Shown: positions 14,172 through 21,648, counted from the first letter of the stretch. The stretch: DNA of 23,228 nucleotides from Clostridiaceae bacterium (GCA_016281115.1 JAEEHZ010000157.1:1-23228); one strand, 5' to 3'. Numbers and translations are program-made. Notes: generated from the sequence alone by a model not told the origin.

Positions 14172-14532
14172 TTATTGCGGCAAAGAAATATCTAATTTTG
14201 AGATGTATTGCTGCGATATGTGCGAGCAAAAAGCATTAAAGTATTATAAAAACGAAAAAAAATACAGAAATGTGTTTGGTTTTTTTGATGTTATTTGCAT
14301 TGTTTCCATTCTGATCTTCTGCTTTACAGCTCTTCTGTTTTCTGCAAAAGTTGCGCTTACAGGCTCAGGTGTTTCACTTGTTGTATTAGGCCTTGCGGTG
14401 GCTGTGTTCCCAATGCCAACGCTTAATCAAATAAGCCGTTTTAAAATTAAAAAGGCAGTTTTTACCACAAGATTATGCGGATTAATTTTGATCGCTTTGG
14501 GATGCGTTTTATTTGTTTTAGGCATTATTTAA
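14158..14532 (+). CDS. Zinc-ribbon membrane protein, uncharacterised
   Basis: A 124-residue protein with an N-terminal zinc-ribbon-like motif (Cys4, Cys7, Cys19, Cys22 in CDYCGKE and CCDMC) and three hydrophobic segments at about 41-60, 63-83 and 100-122. I do not recognise a named family. ATG at 14158 overlaps the peptidase gene by 14 bp and follows AAAGGAC, so it is the last gene of the kinase-like/PqqD/peptidase operon. It may anchor or regulate the system at the membrane, but nothing in the sequence shows this directly. Confidence 0.65.
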   Translation: MKKCDYCGKEISNFEMYCCDMCEQKALKYYKNEKKYRNVFGFFDVICIVSILIFCFTALLFSAKVALTGSGVSLVVLGLAVAVFPMPTLNQISRFKIKKAVFTTRLCGLILIALGCVLFVLGII

Positions 14533-14545
14533 TTACTATGTATAA

Positions 14546-14599
14546 AAAACCTTCTTTTTGTCAATGATAAAGTTGAAACCAAAAAGGAGGTTTTATTTT
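14546..14599 (+). terminator. Terminator-like hairpin containing the DUF378 Shine-Dalgarno
   Basis: Bases 14546-14560 pair with 14580-14594 as a continuous 15-bp stem (one G-U pair) around a 19-nt loop, followed by ATTTT. It ends the preceding operon. AAGGAGG (14584-14590) lies in the 3' arm, nine bases before the ATG at 14600, so the fold would hide the ribosome binding site of the next gene, as in the hairpin at 1114-1153. Confidence 0.7.
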
Positions 14600-14827
14600 A
14601 TGTTAGACAAAATAGCGCTTACATTATTAATCATCGGCGGAATCAACTGGGGTTCTGTGGGAATATTCCAGTTTGACCTTGTTGCATGGATATTCGGCGG
14701 TCAAACAGGTATTGTAAGCAGAATTATTTACACTCTTGTAGGCTTATCTGCTATCTGGTGTATTTCTTTGTTATTCAGAGAAAACAATGACGATGTAGAA
14801 AGACTTGAATCCAACAGAGCGATGTAA
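14600..14827 (+). CDS. DUF378 family small membrane protein
   Basis: A 75-residue protein of the DUF378 (YuzA-like) family. It has two membrane helices: KIALTLLIIGGINWGSVGIF, with the diagnostic GGINWG motif, and IIYTLVGLSAIWCISLLF, linked by a loop with FDLVAWIFGG. A short charged tail ends the protein. The family is common in Firmicutes and its function is unknown. ATG at 14600 has a near-perfect AAAGGAGG ribosome binding site; an upstream in-frame start at 14558 would sit inside the hairpin loop and is rejected. Confidence 0.88.
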   Translation: MLDKIALTLLIIGGINWGSVGIFQFDLVAWIFGGQTGIVSRIIYTLVGLSAIWCISLLFRENNDDVERLESNRAM

Positions 14828-14840
14828 TATTTATAGCTTG

Positions 14841-14882
14841 GCAGCCCGAATCACTGCTGAAATTGCAGATTTGGGCTGCTTT
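14841..14882 (+). terminator. Terminator after the DUF378 gene
   Basis: A 12-bp stem pairs 14841-14852 with 14868-14879 (one G-U pair), followed by a T-rich tract (TTTGTT). Confidence 0.85.
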
Positions 14883-14890
14883 GTTACATA

Positions 14891-14925
14891 AAAAATTCCC
14901 ACACCGAAATGAGGTGTGGGAAAAT
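14891..14925 (-). terminator. Terminator for the aquaporin gene (minus strand)
   Basis: A perfect 10-bp inverted repeat pairs 14896-14905 with 14913-14922. On the minus strand it is followed by five T (14891-14895). It faces the DUF378 terminator, so convergent transcripts are well separated. Confidence 0.85.
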
Positions 14926-14956
14926 TAATAATTATTTCATATAAAATCAGTTTTAA

Positions 14957-15625
14957 TTATTTTTCGTCCTTGAGCTGCAGGAATTTATATACAAGCGCAG
15001 CCAAAACGCCGCCGATAAGCGGAGCAACTATAAATACCCAAACAGATCCGAGAGCATCGCCGCCAACAAACAGAGCAGGACCAAAGCTTCTTGCAGGGTT
15101 TACTGATGTGCCTGTAAAGTAAATACCGAGTATATGAACAAGTGTGAGCGAAAGACCTATAACGAGTCCGCAAACAGCGTTGTTTTCAATTTTAGAGGTC
15201 ACGCCCAAGATAGCAATAACAAAAACGAATGTCAGTATTATTTCAATACCGATAGAGGCCAATACTCTGCCCTGATACAGTCCGTTTGCGCCGAGACCGG
15301 ATTCTTTTCCGATAAATGCCATCAATGCTGCTGCACCGGCAATAGCTCCTGCAAATTGAGCAACAACATAGCCGCAAAAATCTTTAATGTTCATTTTTCC
15401 GCTAACCAGCATAGCTATGGAAACAGCCGGGTTAATGTGGCATCCCGAAATATTACCTATGGAATACGCCATTGCTACAATAACCAGACCAAAGGCAAGC
15501 GCCGTGAGAAGATACCCCGGCAAGTTCTCTGTCGAGCATTTTACTACTGCTGCGGTTCCACACGCAAAGAATACCAATACACATGTGCCGATAAACTCTG
15601 CAACGTACTTTTTGAGCGAATTCAT
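14957..15625 (-). CDS. aqpZ: MIP-family aquaporin, AqpZ type
   Basis: A 222-residue six-helix channel with both Asn-Pro-Ala boxes, SGCHINPAVS (60-69) and TSVNPARSFGPAL (173-185). The second box is followed by Arg-Ser, not the Arg-Asp of glycerol facilitators, and a His (164) in helix 5 with Arg179 fits the narrow water-selective filter. Water transport is therefore more likely than glycerol. AGGAGG lies eight bases before the ATG. It has its own promoter and terminator, so it is monocistronic. Confidence 0.93.
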   Translation of the reverse strand: MNSLKKYVAEFIGTCVLVFFACGTAAVVKCSTENLPGYLLTALAFGLVIVAMAYSIGNISGCHINPAVSIAMLVSGKMNIKDFCGYVVAQFAGAIAGAAALMAFIGKESGLGANGLYQGRVLASIGIEIILTFVFVIAILGVTSKIENNAVCGLVIGLSLTLVHILGIYFTGTSVNPARSFGPALFVGGDALGSVWVFIVAPLIGGVLAALVYKFLQLKDEK

Positions 15626-15681
15626 ATAAAATCCTCCTAAAATTTATTAAGCAATACTAAATAATTTGTATCACTTGTCAC

Positions 15682-15710
15682 ATTATAGCAAACAAAATAT
15701 GATAAAACAA
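15682..15710 (-). promoter_or_regulatory. Sigma-A promoter for the aquaporin gene
   Basis: On the minus strand, TTGTTT (15710-15705) and TATAAT (15687-15682) are separated by 17 bp. The start codon follows about 55 bases downstream. Confidence 0.7.
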
Positions 15711-15741
15711 GAGAATATTATACATTTTAATTAAATTGTAA

Positions 15742-16254
15742 TTATTTGTAAGCCTTGTTAATTATTTCCAGGGCAAGTTTTTTAATTGCTTCTCTGTTGC
15801 TTTGTTCAAGGTCAAGCACAATTGCGTTTTTTGTATTTCTTATCTCGTCCAGAAACGGTGTGTGCTTATCTCTTATTGCCGCTATTACGTTATAATCACC
15901 GCGCAAAACCGAAAAAACCTTTGCCTTAAATAGCTTGGCTTGCTCCTCCATTATCCCGAGTTCATCCATAACAACGGTGCTTTTTTCAGGTATGTTTTTA
16001 AGGGTGTATACACCGTAAGTATCAAATATCTCAGGGCGTTTCTCGGGCATCATATTTTTGCAGCTGCCTATTCTGTTAGCTTCGGAAAAGCTTATAGGTC
16101 TGTTTGCAGCGTGGATATATACGGGAGGTATTTTTGTATAGCCTTCATATTTCTTTGTGAAAAAGCCGTAGATCTCGCAATCAAGCTTTTTTATAAGCAA
16201 ATTTATAAGGGTGGTTTTTCCGGCACCGCTGTGTCCTGATATAATTAACTTCAT
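15742..16254 (-). CDS. THEP1-like nucleoside-triphosphatase (NTPase_1 family)
   Basis: A 170-residue P-loop NTPase. The Walker A motif GHSGAGKTT is near the N-terminus and STVVMDELGIME is the Walker B strand, both in the pattern of the THEP1/NTPase_1 (DUF265) family, which hydrolyses several NTPs in vitro and whose cellular role is unclear. The ATG lies only two bases after the glnN stop codon, so translation is probably coupled; no ribosome binding site is visible. An in-frame TTG at 16260 is less likely. Confidence 0.82.
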   Translation of the reverse strand: MKLIISGHSGAGKTTLINLLIKKLDCEIYGFFTKKYEGYTKIPPVYIHAANRPISFSEANRIGSCKNMMPEKRPEIFDTYGVYTLKNIPEKSTVVMDELGIMEEQAKLFKAKVFSVLRGDYNVIAAIRDKHTPFLDEIRNTKNAIVLDLEQSNREAIKKLALEIINKAYK

Positions 16255-16256
16255 AA

Positions 16257-18350
16257 TCAATTCACACTGAACAGCAGATCACCGTATGTGGGATACGGCC
16301 AACATTTTGAAGATGTGATCTCTTCGAGAGAATCACAGCTTATTCTTATTTTTTCCATCAGCGGCAGCAAATTATCCTTGCAATGCATGGCAAGATTTAG
16401 TTTGTTCTCATTGTAATTCATATTTTTCAGCAATTCGTCAAGCTTTGCACAGTCTTTGTACGCAGTTGTGCTGAGCATATCAATAGCTTTCACTGTTTCT
16501 TTTTCAAATATACATTCAGCGTCTTTTGATAAACTGCGCTTTTGTAATATACTGTCGCACAGATCTCTGCTGTAAAGAGAAACTGCGGGCAAAATATCTC
16601 TTTTTACCATCTCAAGAAGTGTCTGGGCTTCAATACAAATAACTTTTGTGTAATTTTCAAGAAGGATCTCATAACGCGAGTGAACTTCTGCATCGGTATA
16701 GACCTTATGCCTGTTGAAAAGCTCAAGGTTTTTCTTGTCTATGTAATGGGAAAGAGCTTCCGGCGTGGTCCTGTAATTTGATAAACCGCGACGCTCAGCT
16801 TCTTTTACCCATTCATCATCGTATCCGTTGCCGTCGAATATTATTCGCTTGTGGCTTTTTATGGTATCTTTTATAATCTGCTCACAGGCTTCGTTGAAAT
16901 TGTCAGCTTTTTCAAGAGTATCCGCAAATTTACGAAGTTCTTCCGCTACTGCAGTATTTATCATAATGTTTGTACAAGCTATTGAATCCGACGAGCCAAG
17001 CATACGGAATTCAAACTTATTACCCGTAAAAGCGAATGGGGAAGTGCGGTTGCGGTCGGTCGTATCTTTGAAAAACCGCGGCAAAACGTGAACGCCGATT
17101 TTTATATGTTCCTTTTTCCTTATATCAAACGCTGTTCCTTCTTCAATGGCGTTTAAAATTCCGCTTAATTCTTCGCCCAAAAACATAGAAACAACGGCAG
17201 GCGGCGCTTCATTTGCGCCCAATCTTCTGTCGTTTCCTGCACTTGCAACAGATATTCTTAAAAGATCCTGATAATCGTCTACCGCAGCAATAACGGCGCA
17301 CAAAAACAGTAAAAACTGAGCGTTTTCATGGGGAGTATCTCCGGGCTCAAAAAGATTGACGCCTGTGTTTGTAGATATAGACCAGTTGTTATGTTTGCCG
17401 CTGCCGTTTACGCAGTCGAACGGTTTTTCGTGCAAAAGGCAGGCAAGACCATGCTTTTGAGCCACTTTTTTCATAAGCTCCATAGTAAGCTGATTGTGGT
17501 CTGATGATATATTTGTTGTTGTATAGATAGGGGCAAGCTCGTGCTGGGCCGGAGCTACTTCATTATGCTTTGTTTTAGCGTAAACACCAAGCTTCCAAAG
17601 TTCCTCGTCAAGCTCCTTCATAAATGCTGTCACTCGGGGCTTTATGCTCCCGAAATAATGGTCTTCCAGCTCCTGTCCTTTAGGCGGCTTTGCGCCTATT
17701 AGAGTTCTGCCGGTAAACAGCAAATCTTTGCGTTTATTGTATAATTCTCTGTCTATCAAGAAATATTCCTGCTCAGGACCCACAGTGGTTTTAACACTTG
17801 TAACATCGCTGTTGCCGAACAGCTTTAAAACACGCATTGCCTGTGTGTTGATAGCCTCCATAGAGCGCAAAAGCGGAGTCTTTTTGTCGAGAACTTCTCC
17901 GCTGTAAGAGCAGAAAGCGGTAGGAATGTAAAGGGTAGAGTCCTTTATAAAAGCGTATGAAGTCGGGTCCCATGCAGTATAACCGCGTGCCTCAAAAGTT
18001 GCTCTGAGTCCTCCCGACGGAAAGCTTGACGCGTCAGGCTCGCCCTGAACAAGCTCTTTACCTGAAAACTCCATAATGGCAGAACCGCCGCCTGCAGGTG
18101 AGATAAAGCTGTCATGCTTTTCCGCAGTTATGCCTGTCATTGGCTGAAACCAGTGTGTGAAATGTGTGGCGCCATTTTCAATAGCCCAATCTTTCATTGT
18201 GTTGGCTACTACGTTTGCGGTTGACAGATCCATTCTTTTGCCGTCAAGTATGGTTTTTTTCATGGCTTTGTATACGTCACGGGGCAAACGCTGCTGCATT
18301 ACCTTTTCGTTAAAGACCATACTGCCGAAAATATCCGGAACATTGTTCAT
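16257..18350 (-). CDS. glnN: Glutamine synthetase type III
   Basis: A 697-residue GSIII, which makes glutamine from glutamate, ammonia and ATP as a large homododecamer. Family-specific segments are FGSMVFNEKVMQQRLP at the start, GPEQEYFLID, KHNEVAPAQHELAPIY, NGSGKHNNWSIST and NRTSPFAFTGNKFEFR. The ATG at 18350 has AGGAG ten bases upstream and gives the usual GSIII N-terminus; an upstream in-frame start at 18383 is rejected. GSIII is common in Ruminococcus and Bacteroides. A perfect sigma-A promoter precedes it. The NTPase gene follows in the same transcript. Confidence 0.97.
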   Translation of the reverse strand: MNNVPDIFGSMVFNEKVMQQRLPRDVYKAMKKTILDGKRMDLSTANVVANTMKDWAIENGATHFTHWFQPMTGITAEKHDSFISPAGGGSAIMEFSGKELVQGEPDASSFPSGGLRATFEARGYTAWDPTSYAFIKDSTLYIPTAFCSYSGEVLDKKTPLLRSMEAINTQAMRVLKLFGNSDVTSVKTTVGPEQEYFLIDRELYNKRKDLLFTGRTLIGAKPPKGQELEDHYFGSIKPRVTAFMKELDEELWKLGVYAKTKHNEVAPAQHELAPIYTTTNISSDHNQLTMELMKKVAQKHGLACLLHEKPFDCVNGSGKHNNWSISTNTGVNLFEPGDTPHENAQFLLFLCAVIAAVDDYQDLLRISVASAGNDRRLGANEAPPAVVSMFLGEELSGILNAIEEGTAFDIRKKEHIKIGVHVLPRFFKDTTDRNRTSPFAFTGNKFEFRMLGSSDSIACTNIMINTAVAEELRKFADTLEKADNFNEACEQIIKDTIKSHKRIIFDGNGYDDEWVKEAERRGLSNYRTTPEALSHYIDKKNLELFNRHKVYTDAEVHSRYEILLENYTKVICIEAQTLLEMVKRDILPAVSLYSRDLCDSILQKRSLSKDAECIFEKETVKAIDMLSTTAYKDCAKLDELLKNMNYNENKLNLAMHCKDNLLPLMEKIRISCDSLEEITSSKCWPYPTYGDLLFSVN

Positions 18351-18401
18351 AGTTATTTCAACTCCTGATGAATATAAATTCACTTATAATATAACAAATG
18401 A

Positions 18402-18430
18402 ATTATAGATAAATTTTAGCTCTTTGTCAA
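18402..18430 (-). promoter_or_regulatory. Consensus sigma-A promoter for glnN
   Basis: On the minus strand, TTGACA (18430-18425) and TATAAT (18407-18402) with 17-bp spacing match the consensus at all twelve positions. Transcription should begin near 18395, leaving a leader of about 45 bases. No riboswitch-sized structure fits in it, so any nitrogen control would act at the promoter or on the enzyme. Confidence 0.85.
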
Positions 18431-18453
18431 TAAAATGAGAATATTTATGATAT

Positions 18454-18792
18454 TTATATTAAAAGATAAATCAGTGACAAAATCAATCCCGGATTTGAAT
18501 TCTCCTGTGATAGCAGAATTATTAAAAGAATTATCAAGCTGCGCTCTTTATCTTTCATGATCATATCCATAAGATTAAGCGATCCGTGTTTAACAACGGT
18601 GTTTTCCTGATTTTTGGGTTTAGTTATCCCTTGGGTGATAACATTTGATTCTTTTTGCTGTTTTGCGTCATTTTTATTATTTTGTGATTGATTTTGGGCT
18701 GCTTTTTTCCCGTTCTCGCGCATTTTGTAAACACGGTTCTGCGCTTCTCTTTGCAAAAAATCATATTCACCCTTGTTATACATATCGGGCAT
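18454..18792 (-). CDS. Uncharacterised protein with C-terminal hydrophobic hairpin
   Basis: A 112-residue protein with no function I can name. It begins with MYNKGEYDFLQREAQNRVYKM, split here as MYNKGEYDFLQ and REAQNRVYKM, followed by an Asn/Gln/Lys-rich low-complexity middle (28-65), then DKERSLIILLIILLS and LILSLIYLLI, two hydrophobic stretches at the C-terminus that could insert in a membrane. The same architecture occurs, as far as I recall, in short proteins of spore-forming Clostridia. It is the last gene of a three-gene minus-strand operon, 11 bp after its neighbour, downstream of spoIIP. GGCGGTG precedes the ATG. Confidence 0.7.
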   Translation of the reverse strand: MPDMYNKGEYDFLQREAQNRVYKMRENGKKAAQNQSQNNKNDAKQQKESNVITQGITKPKNQENTVVKHGSLNLMDMIMKDKERSLIILLIILLSQENSNPGLILSLIYLLI

Positions 18793-18803
18793 ATTGTCAC
18801 CGC

Positions 18804-19154
18804 CTAATTATTACCGAATATTTGCCCCAACAGAGGGACAAGCTTCATCAATTGCTGGATTTTTAACGCTTCATCAAGCTTTATTTGTCTCTCAGACGAA
18901 AGCAAAGGCCTGAGGTTTTTTAAGAACATTGTAGTGTTGTCTTCTTCTTTTATTTGTTTTAAAAGAGGCATGATCTTCATTGCCATTGAGAGCATTTCCG
19001 CACCGTCGGGCATACCCGGAAAACCGGATATGCCCTCATCATCGCTTTCATGCTCGTTTTGCTCATTGCCGAACATTCCTGCCAAGCCTTTTATTTGTTC
19101 CATTGCCTCGGGATCACTTAAGATTTCCGATATTTTTTTTGAAATATCTTCCAT
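18804..19154 (-). CDS. Uncharacterised conserved clostridial protein, helical
   Basis: A 116-residue, mostly helical protein. The N-terminus is ISEILSDPEAMEQIKGLAGMF, an acidic Gly/Pro linker follows at about 35-52, and the C-terminus carries FLKNLRPLLSSERQIKLDEAL, a segment I associate with conserved hypothetical proteins of Clostridia. Long segments are quoted in part: key residues are DPEAM (14-18) and LRPLLS (85-90). The PEA-type motif also occurs in the upstream small gene (SSPEAQ), suggesting related domains. The ribosome binding site AAAGGA overlaps the stop codon of the preceding gene. Function unknown. Confidence 0.75.
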   Translation of the reverse strand: MEDISKKISEILSDPEAMEQIKGLAGMFGNEQNEHESDDEGISGFPGMPDGAEMLSMAMKIMPLLKQIKEEDNTTMFLKNLRPLLSSERQIKLDEALKIQQLMKLVPLLGQIFGNN

Positions 19155-19166
19155 AACGATTTTCCT

Positions 19167-19411
19167 TTAATTTTTATTCTTTTTACCGCTTAACTGCCTT
19201 ATTAAATTTTGTGCCTCGGGGGATGAAAGTATTTTTTTTGCATAGTCCTTATCGCTCAAGGCTTTGTTGAGCATTTCTTTTTGCTCGGGTGACATTTCGT
19301 TTACCGCCTTGTCGAGGCTTTTCCGCCCATTGCCTTTGAGAGCTTATCGGGTGAAATGTTAAGCTGTTTTGAGGCCTTTCCTATAAGATCGTTGTTATTC
19401 ATACTGTTCAT
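19167..19411 (-). pseudogene. Small uncharacterised gene interrupted by a single-base frameshift
   Basis: Not obvious as one ORF. From ATG 19411, with GGAGG seven bases upstream, the frame reads MNSMNNNDLIGKASKQLNIS, continues PDKLSKAMGGK and then stops at 19301. Restoring one base in the T4 run at 19319-19322 (A4 on the coding strand) continues as SLDKAVNEMSPEQKEMLNKA, then ALSDKDYAKKILSSPEAQNL and ends at 19167, an 81-residue protein. The downstream part is clearly coding because it runs directly into the ribosome binding site of the next gene. Either a real pseudogene or a homopolymer sequencing error. Function unknown. Confidence 0.7.
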
Positions 19412-19499
19412 AAAACTACCTCCGTTAACTGTTTATTTTAATAATATGCTTTTGGGCATTTTGTTATTACACGTGATATATGCTAATGGGCATAAAAAA

Positions 19500-19529
19500 G
19501 CAGAATAAATCTCTTTATTCCGCATTTTT
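19500..19529. terminator. Terminator after spoIIP
   Basis: A 10-bp stem pairs 19500-19509 with 19514-19523 (one mismatch or wobble), with T6 after it on the plus strand and T6 (bases 19494-19499) on the minus strand, so it can work in both directions. Its main use is the end of spoIIP. Confidence 0.8.
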
Positions 19530-19535
19530 TCGTAA

Positions 19536-20588
19536 TTATCCTTCTTTTAGTACCTGAGAAAGCACATTTCCCAGAAGCTTACCCGTGTATTTGGCTTCTT
19601 CTATGGTATTTGCGTGTGTTCCTACCTCTATCAACAGAGAGCCTGAGTTTGCGTTCATGTTGTATGTAAAATCTCCGAAATACAAAGGTCTTGTCATACC
19701 GGGATACAATGTTTCCGCTTTATTTTGTATTTTTAAAGCTAATTTTAAGTTTTCCTGCCAGAAAGGAAAGTTATTTACTCCTTCGCTGTCACATCCGCTC
19801 ATGATCATTATTTGCGCGGCTTTTTTGCCGTTTACCGTAAAGGTGGGTTTTATTATTGCGTCGTCGTTTGCTACAAGTGCGTCTCTGTGTATATCGAGAA
19901 CAACGCAAATTGACGGATATTCTTCAAGGTATTTTTGTATTGTCTCCATACTTCTTTCGTATGACCCGTTATAGCCGGGAGAGTCATGGTGGGTCGGATC
20001 GTGAATTGCTCCTATACCGCACAGGGTAAGTTCATCTGCTATTGCTTTTCCTACTGCGGTAACATTTTTTGTGTCATCGTTTGAACGGGCTGTGTAGCTT
20101 TCATAATAAAACCCTGCGTCGGTGTCCATATACGCTTCGCTTGTGTGCGTATGTACAATAAGCACCTGGGGAGAATAGTCATACGATGCTGTAAAGTCTA
20201 ACTTTGCATTCAAAAGCTCGGAAATGTTTATATCTGTGCTTGAAGTGTTTTTAACATAAAAATTATCAAATTTTGTTCCTGCTGCAGTATATTTGCTTTC
20301 AATTATCTCAAATGAGCGTTCATTTTTATATACTGTTTCAGAATCGGATTCATTGTCTGTTGTGACATAGATTATCCGTTCCGATTCATTGCCGTTTGTA
20401 ATTTTATTCTGTGAATTTTCTTTAGGCGTGTTAAGCTTCCCGTCGGTAAATACAAATTGACAGGCTTTTTCGGTAATGGCTTTTTCATTTTTAAGGCAAG
20501 CGTTTCCGAGGGATATAACGGTCGCCGATATGCTGAAAACAAGAAGCAGAGAGAGCATTATTTTTCTTGTTGCTTTTAATAAACTCAA
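19536..20588 (-). CDS. spoIIP: Stage II sporulation protein P (SpoIIP)
   Basis: A 350-residue peptidoglycan amidase/endopeptidase of the SpoIID-SpoIIM-SpoIIP engulfment complex. One N-terminal membrane anchor (about 9-28) is followed by a low-complexity linker (50-100) and the SpoIIP catalytic domain: VLIVHTHTSEAY (142-153), then GYNGSYERSM, VVLDIHRDA and LLIEVGTHANTIEEA. The His and Glu residues of these motifs are the expected zinc-binding and catalytic set. The start is a TTG at 20588 with GAGGG about 11 bases upstream; an internal ATG at residue 11 is possible but would cut into the anchor. It follows gpr and has its own sigma-E-like promoter. Confidence 0.95.
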   Translation of the reverse strand: MSLLKATRKIMLSLLLVFSISATVISLGNACLKNEKAITEKACQFVFTDGKLNTPKENSQNKITNGNESERIIYVTTDNESDSETVYKNERSFEIIESKYTAAGTKFDNFYVKNTSSTDINISELLNAKLDFTASYDYSPQVLIVHTHTSEAYMDTDAGFYYESYTARSNDDTKNVTAVGKAIADELTLCGIGAIHDPTHHDSPGYNGSYERSMETIQKYLEEYPSICVVLDIHRDALVANDDAIIKPTFTVNGKKAAQIMIMSGCDSEGVNNFPFWQENLKLALKIQNKAETLYPGMTRPLYFGDFTYNMNANSGSLLIEVGTHANTIEEAKYTGKLLGNVLSQVLKEG

Positions 20589-20628
20589 ATTAGATCATCC
20601 CTCTTTCTTTGATAATTCCTTAGGCTAA

Positions 20629-20657
20629 ATTATATGATAGTTTTTCTATGATTATGA
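20629..20657 (-). promoter_or_regulatory. Sigma-E-like promoter for spoIIP
   Basis: On the minus strand TCATAAT (20657-20651), a 14-bp spacer and CATATAAT (20636-20629) match the Bacillus sigma-E consensus (KMATATT, 14-15 bp, CATACAMT) at 6 of 7 and 7 of 8 positions. The -35 overlaps the gpr stop codon. Mother-cell transcription of spoIIP would fit its role in engulfment. Confidence 0.6.
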
Positions 20658-21584
20658 ATTTACCGTTAGGGTTATCAACTCTTCTCGCGTAAGGTCTCTT
20701 TGAAGCGCACAGTTGATCGCAAGTGAAACAAGCCTTGAACAACGGCTTATCAGCAGATCTATATCCTTTGGTGTTACTACCATATGCGATGCTTTGGGCG
20801 AAATAATATCATTTATTCTTGAGGCTGAGGTTTTATCAAACGGTTCTATAATATCGGCGGCAAGCGTTACCGCGTCAACCACTGTGGGAACGCCTATGCT
20901 TATTACGGGAATACCCATTGTTTCTTTGCTTATCGGCGTTCTGTGATTTCCTACGCCTGTACCTGGTGCAATTCCAGCATCGGAAATCTGGATTGTACTG
21001 CCGAGCCTTGAGAGCTTTCTTGACGCCAAAGCGTCTACGGCTATTAACGCCGTGGGATTTATTTTTTTGATTATTGAGAGTATAAGCTCGCTTGTTTCCA
21101 CTCCCGTTTGTCCCAGAACCCCGGGGGCTATTGCCGCAACAGAGCGTAAGTTATCAAGTCCGATTTGTGCGGCGATCTCGTGCGTTATATGTCTTGTCGC
21201 CAATATACCTTCAATTGTTTTGGGACCCAGCGCGTCTGCCGTAATATTCTCGTTTCCTATTCCTGCCACAAGCACACAGCCGTCCTCGGGCAACAGATTT
21301 GATATTTCGTCAGATATTGCATATATCTTGTCATCGGCGTTTGTTATGTCATCGTCTATGCTGTTCATCTCTATTGTTATATAAGTGCCTTTTGATTTGC
21401 CGAGCGACAGTTCATCTCTTTTGGAAATAACCTTTTGCCTTGTTATCTTTATGCCGTTTACAGTTTCCGATTCCGTAAATATTTCTGATTTATTTGAAGA
21501 TTCTTTGTTTAGCTCCTGAGCTTCAAGAGCAAGGTCGGTTCTAATTTCCGTAATTGCCACATCCCTTATATAAACTATGTGCAT
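20652..21584 (-). CDS. gpr: Germination protease GPR (SASP-degrading)
   Basis: A 310-residue GPR (peptidase family A25), made as a zymogen in the forespore and active in germination, when it degrades small acid-soluble spore proteins. Family marks: the N-terminal IRTDLALEAQE, the segment VLVAGIGNENITADALGPK (cut as VLVAGIGNEN and ITADALGPK), SVAAIAPGVLGQTGVET and ALIAVDALASRKLSRLG, then GTGVGNHR and GIPVISIGVPTVVDA. The start is uncertain: ATG at 21584 is preferred over the TTG at 21590, and neither has a clear ribosome binding site. It lies upstream of spoIIP, the arrangement known in Bacillus. Confidence 0.95.
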   Translation of the reverse strand: MHIVYIRDVAITEIRTDLALEAQELNKESSNKSEIFTESETVNGIKITRQKVISKRDELSLGKSKGTYITIEMNSIDDDITNADDKIYAISDEISNLLPEDGCVLVAGIGNENITADALGPKTIEGILATRHITHEIAAQIGLDNLRSVAAIAPGVLGQTGVETSELILSIIKKINPTALIAVDALASRKLSRLGSTIQISDAGIAPGTGVGNHRTPISKETMGIPVISIGVPTVVDAVTLAADIIEPFDKTSASRINDIISPKASHMVVTPKDIDLLISRCSRLVSLAINCALQRDLTREELITLTVNS

Positions 21585-21620
21585 ACGCAAATTTATTATT
21601 ACCTAATTTCTAAAAAAGTA

Positions 21621-21648
21621 TTTACATAATATTATTTTATGATAAAAT
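21621..21648 (+). promoter_or_regulatory. Sigma-A-like promoter for the C1 protease gene
   Basis: TTTACA (21621-21626) and TAAAAT (21643-21648) with a 16-bp spacer, in the divergent region between gpr and the protease. The start codon is about 55 bases downstream. Confidence 0.55.

Noticed and set aside
15134..15640. Plus-strand ORF of 168 residues opposite the aquaporin gene
   Set aside because: The minus strand encodes an intact aquaporin with both NPA boxes and a strong ribosome binding site; the plus-strand frame has no recognisable protein features.
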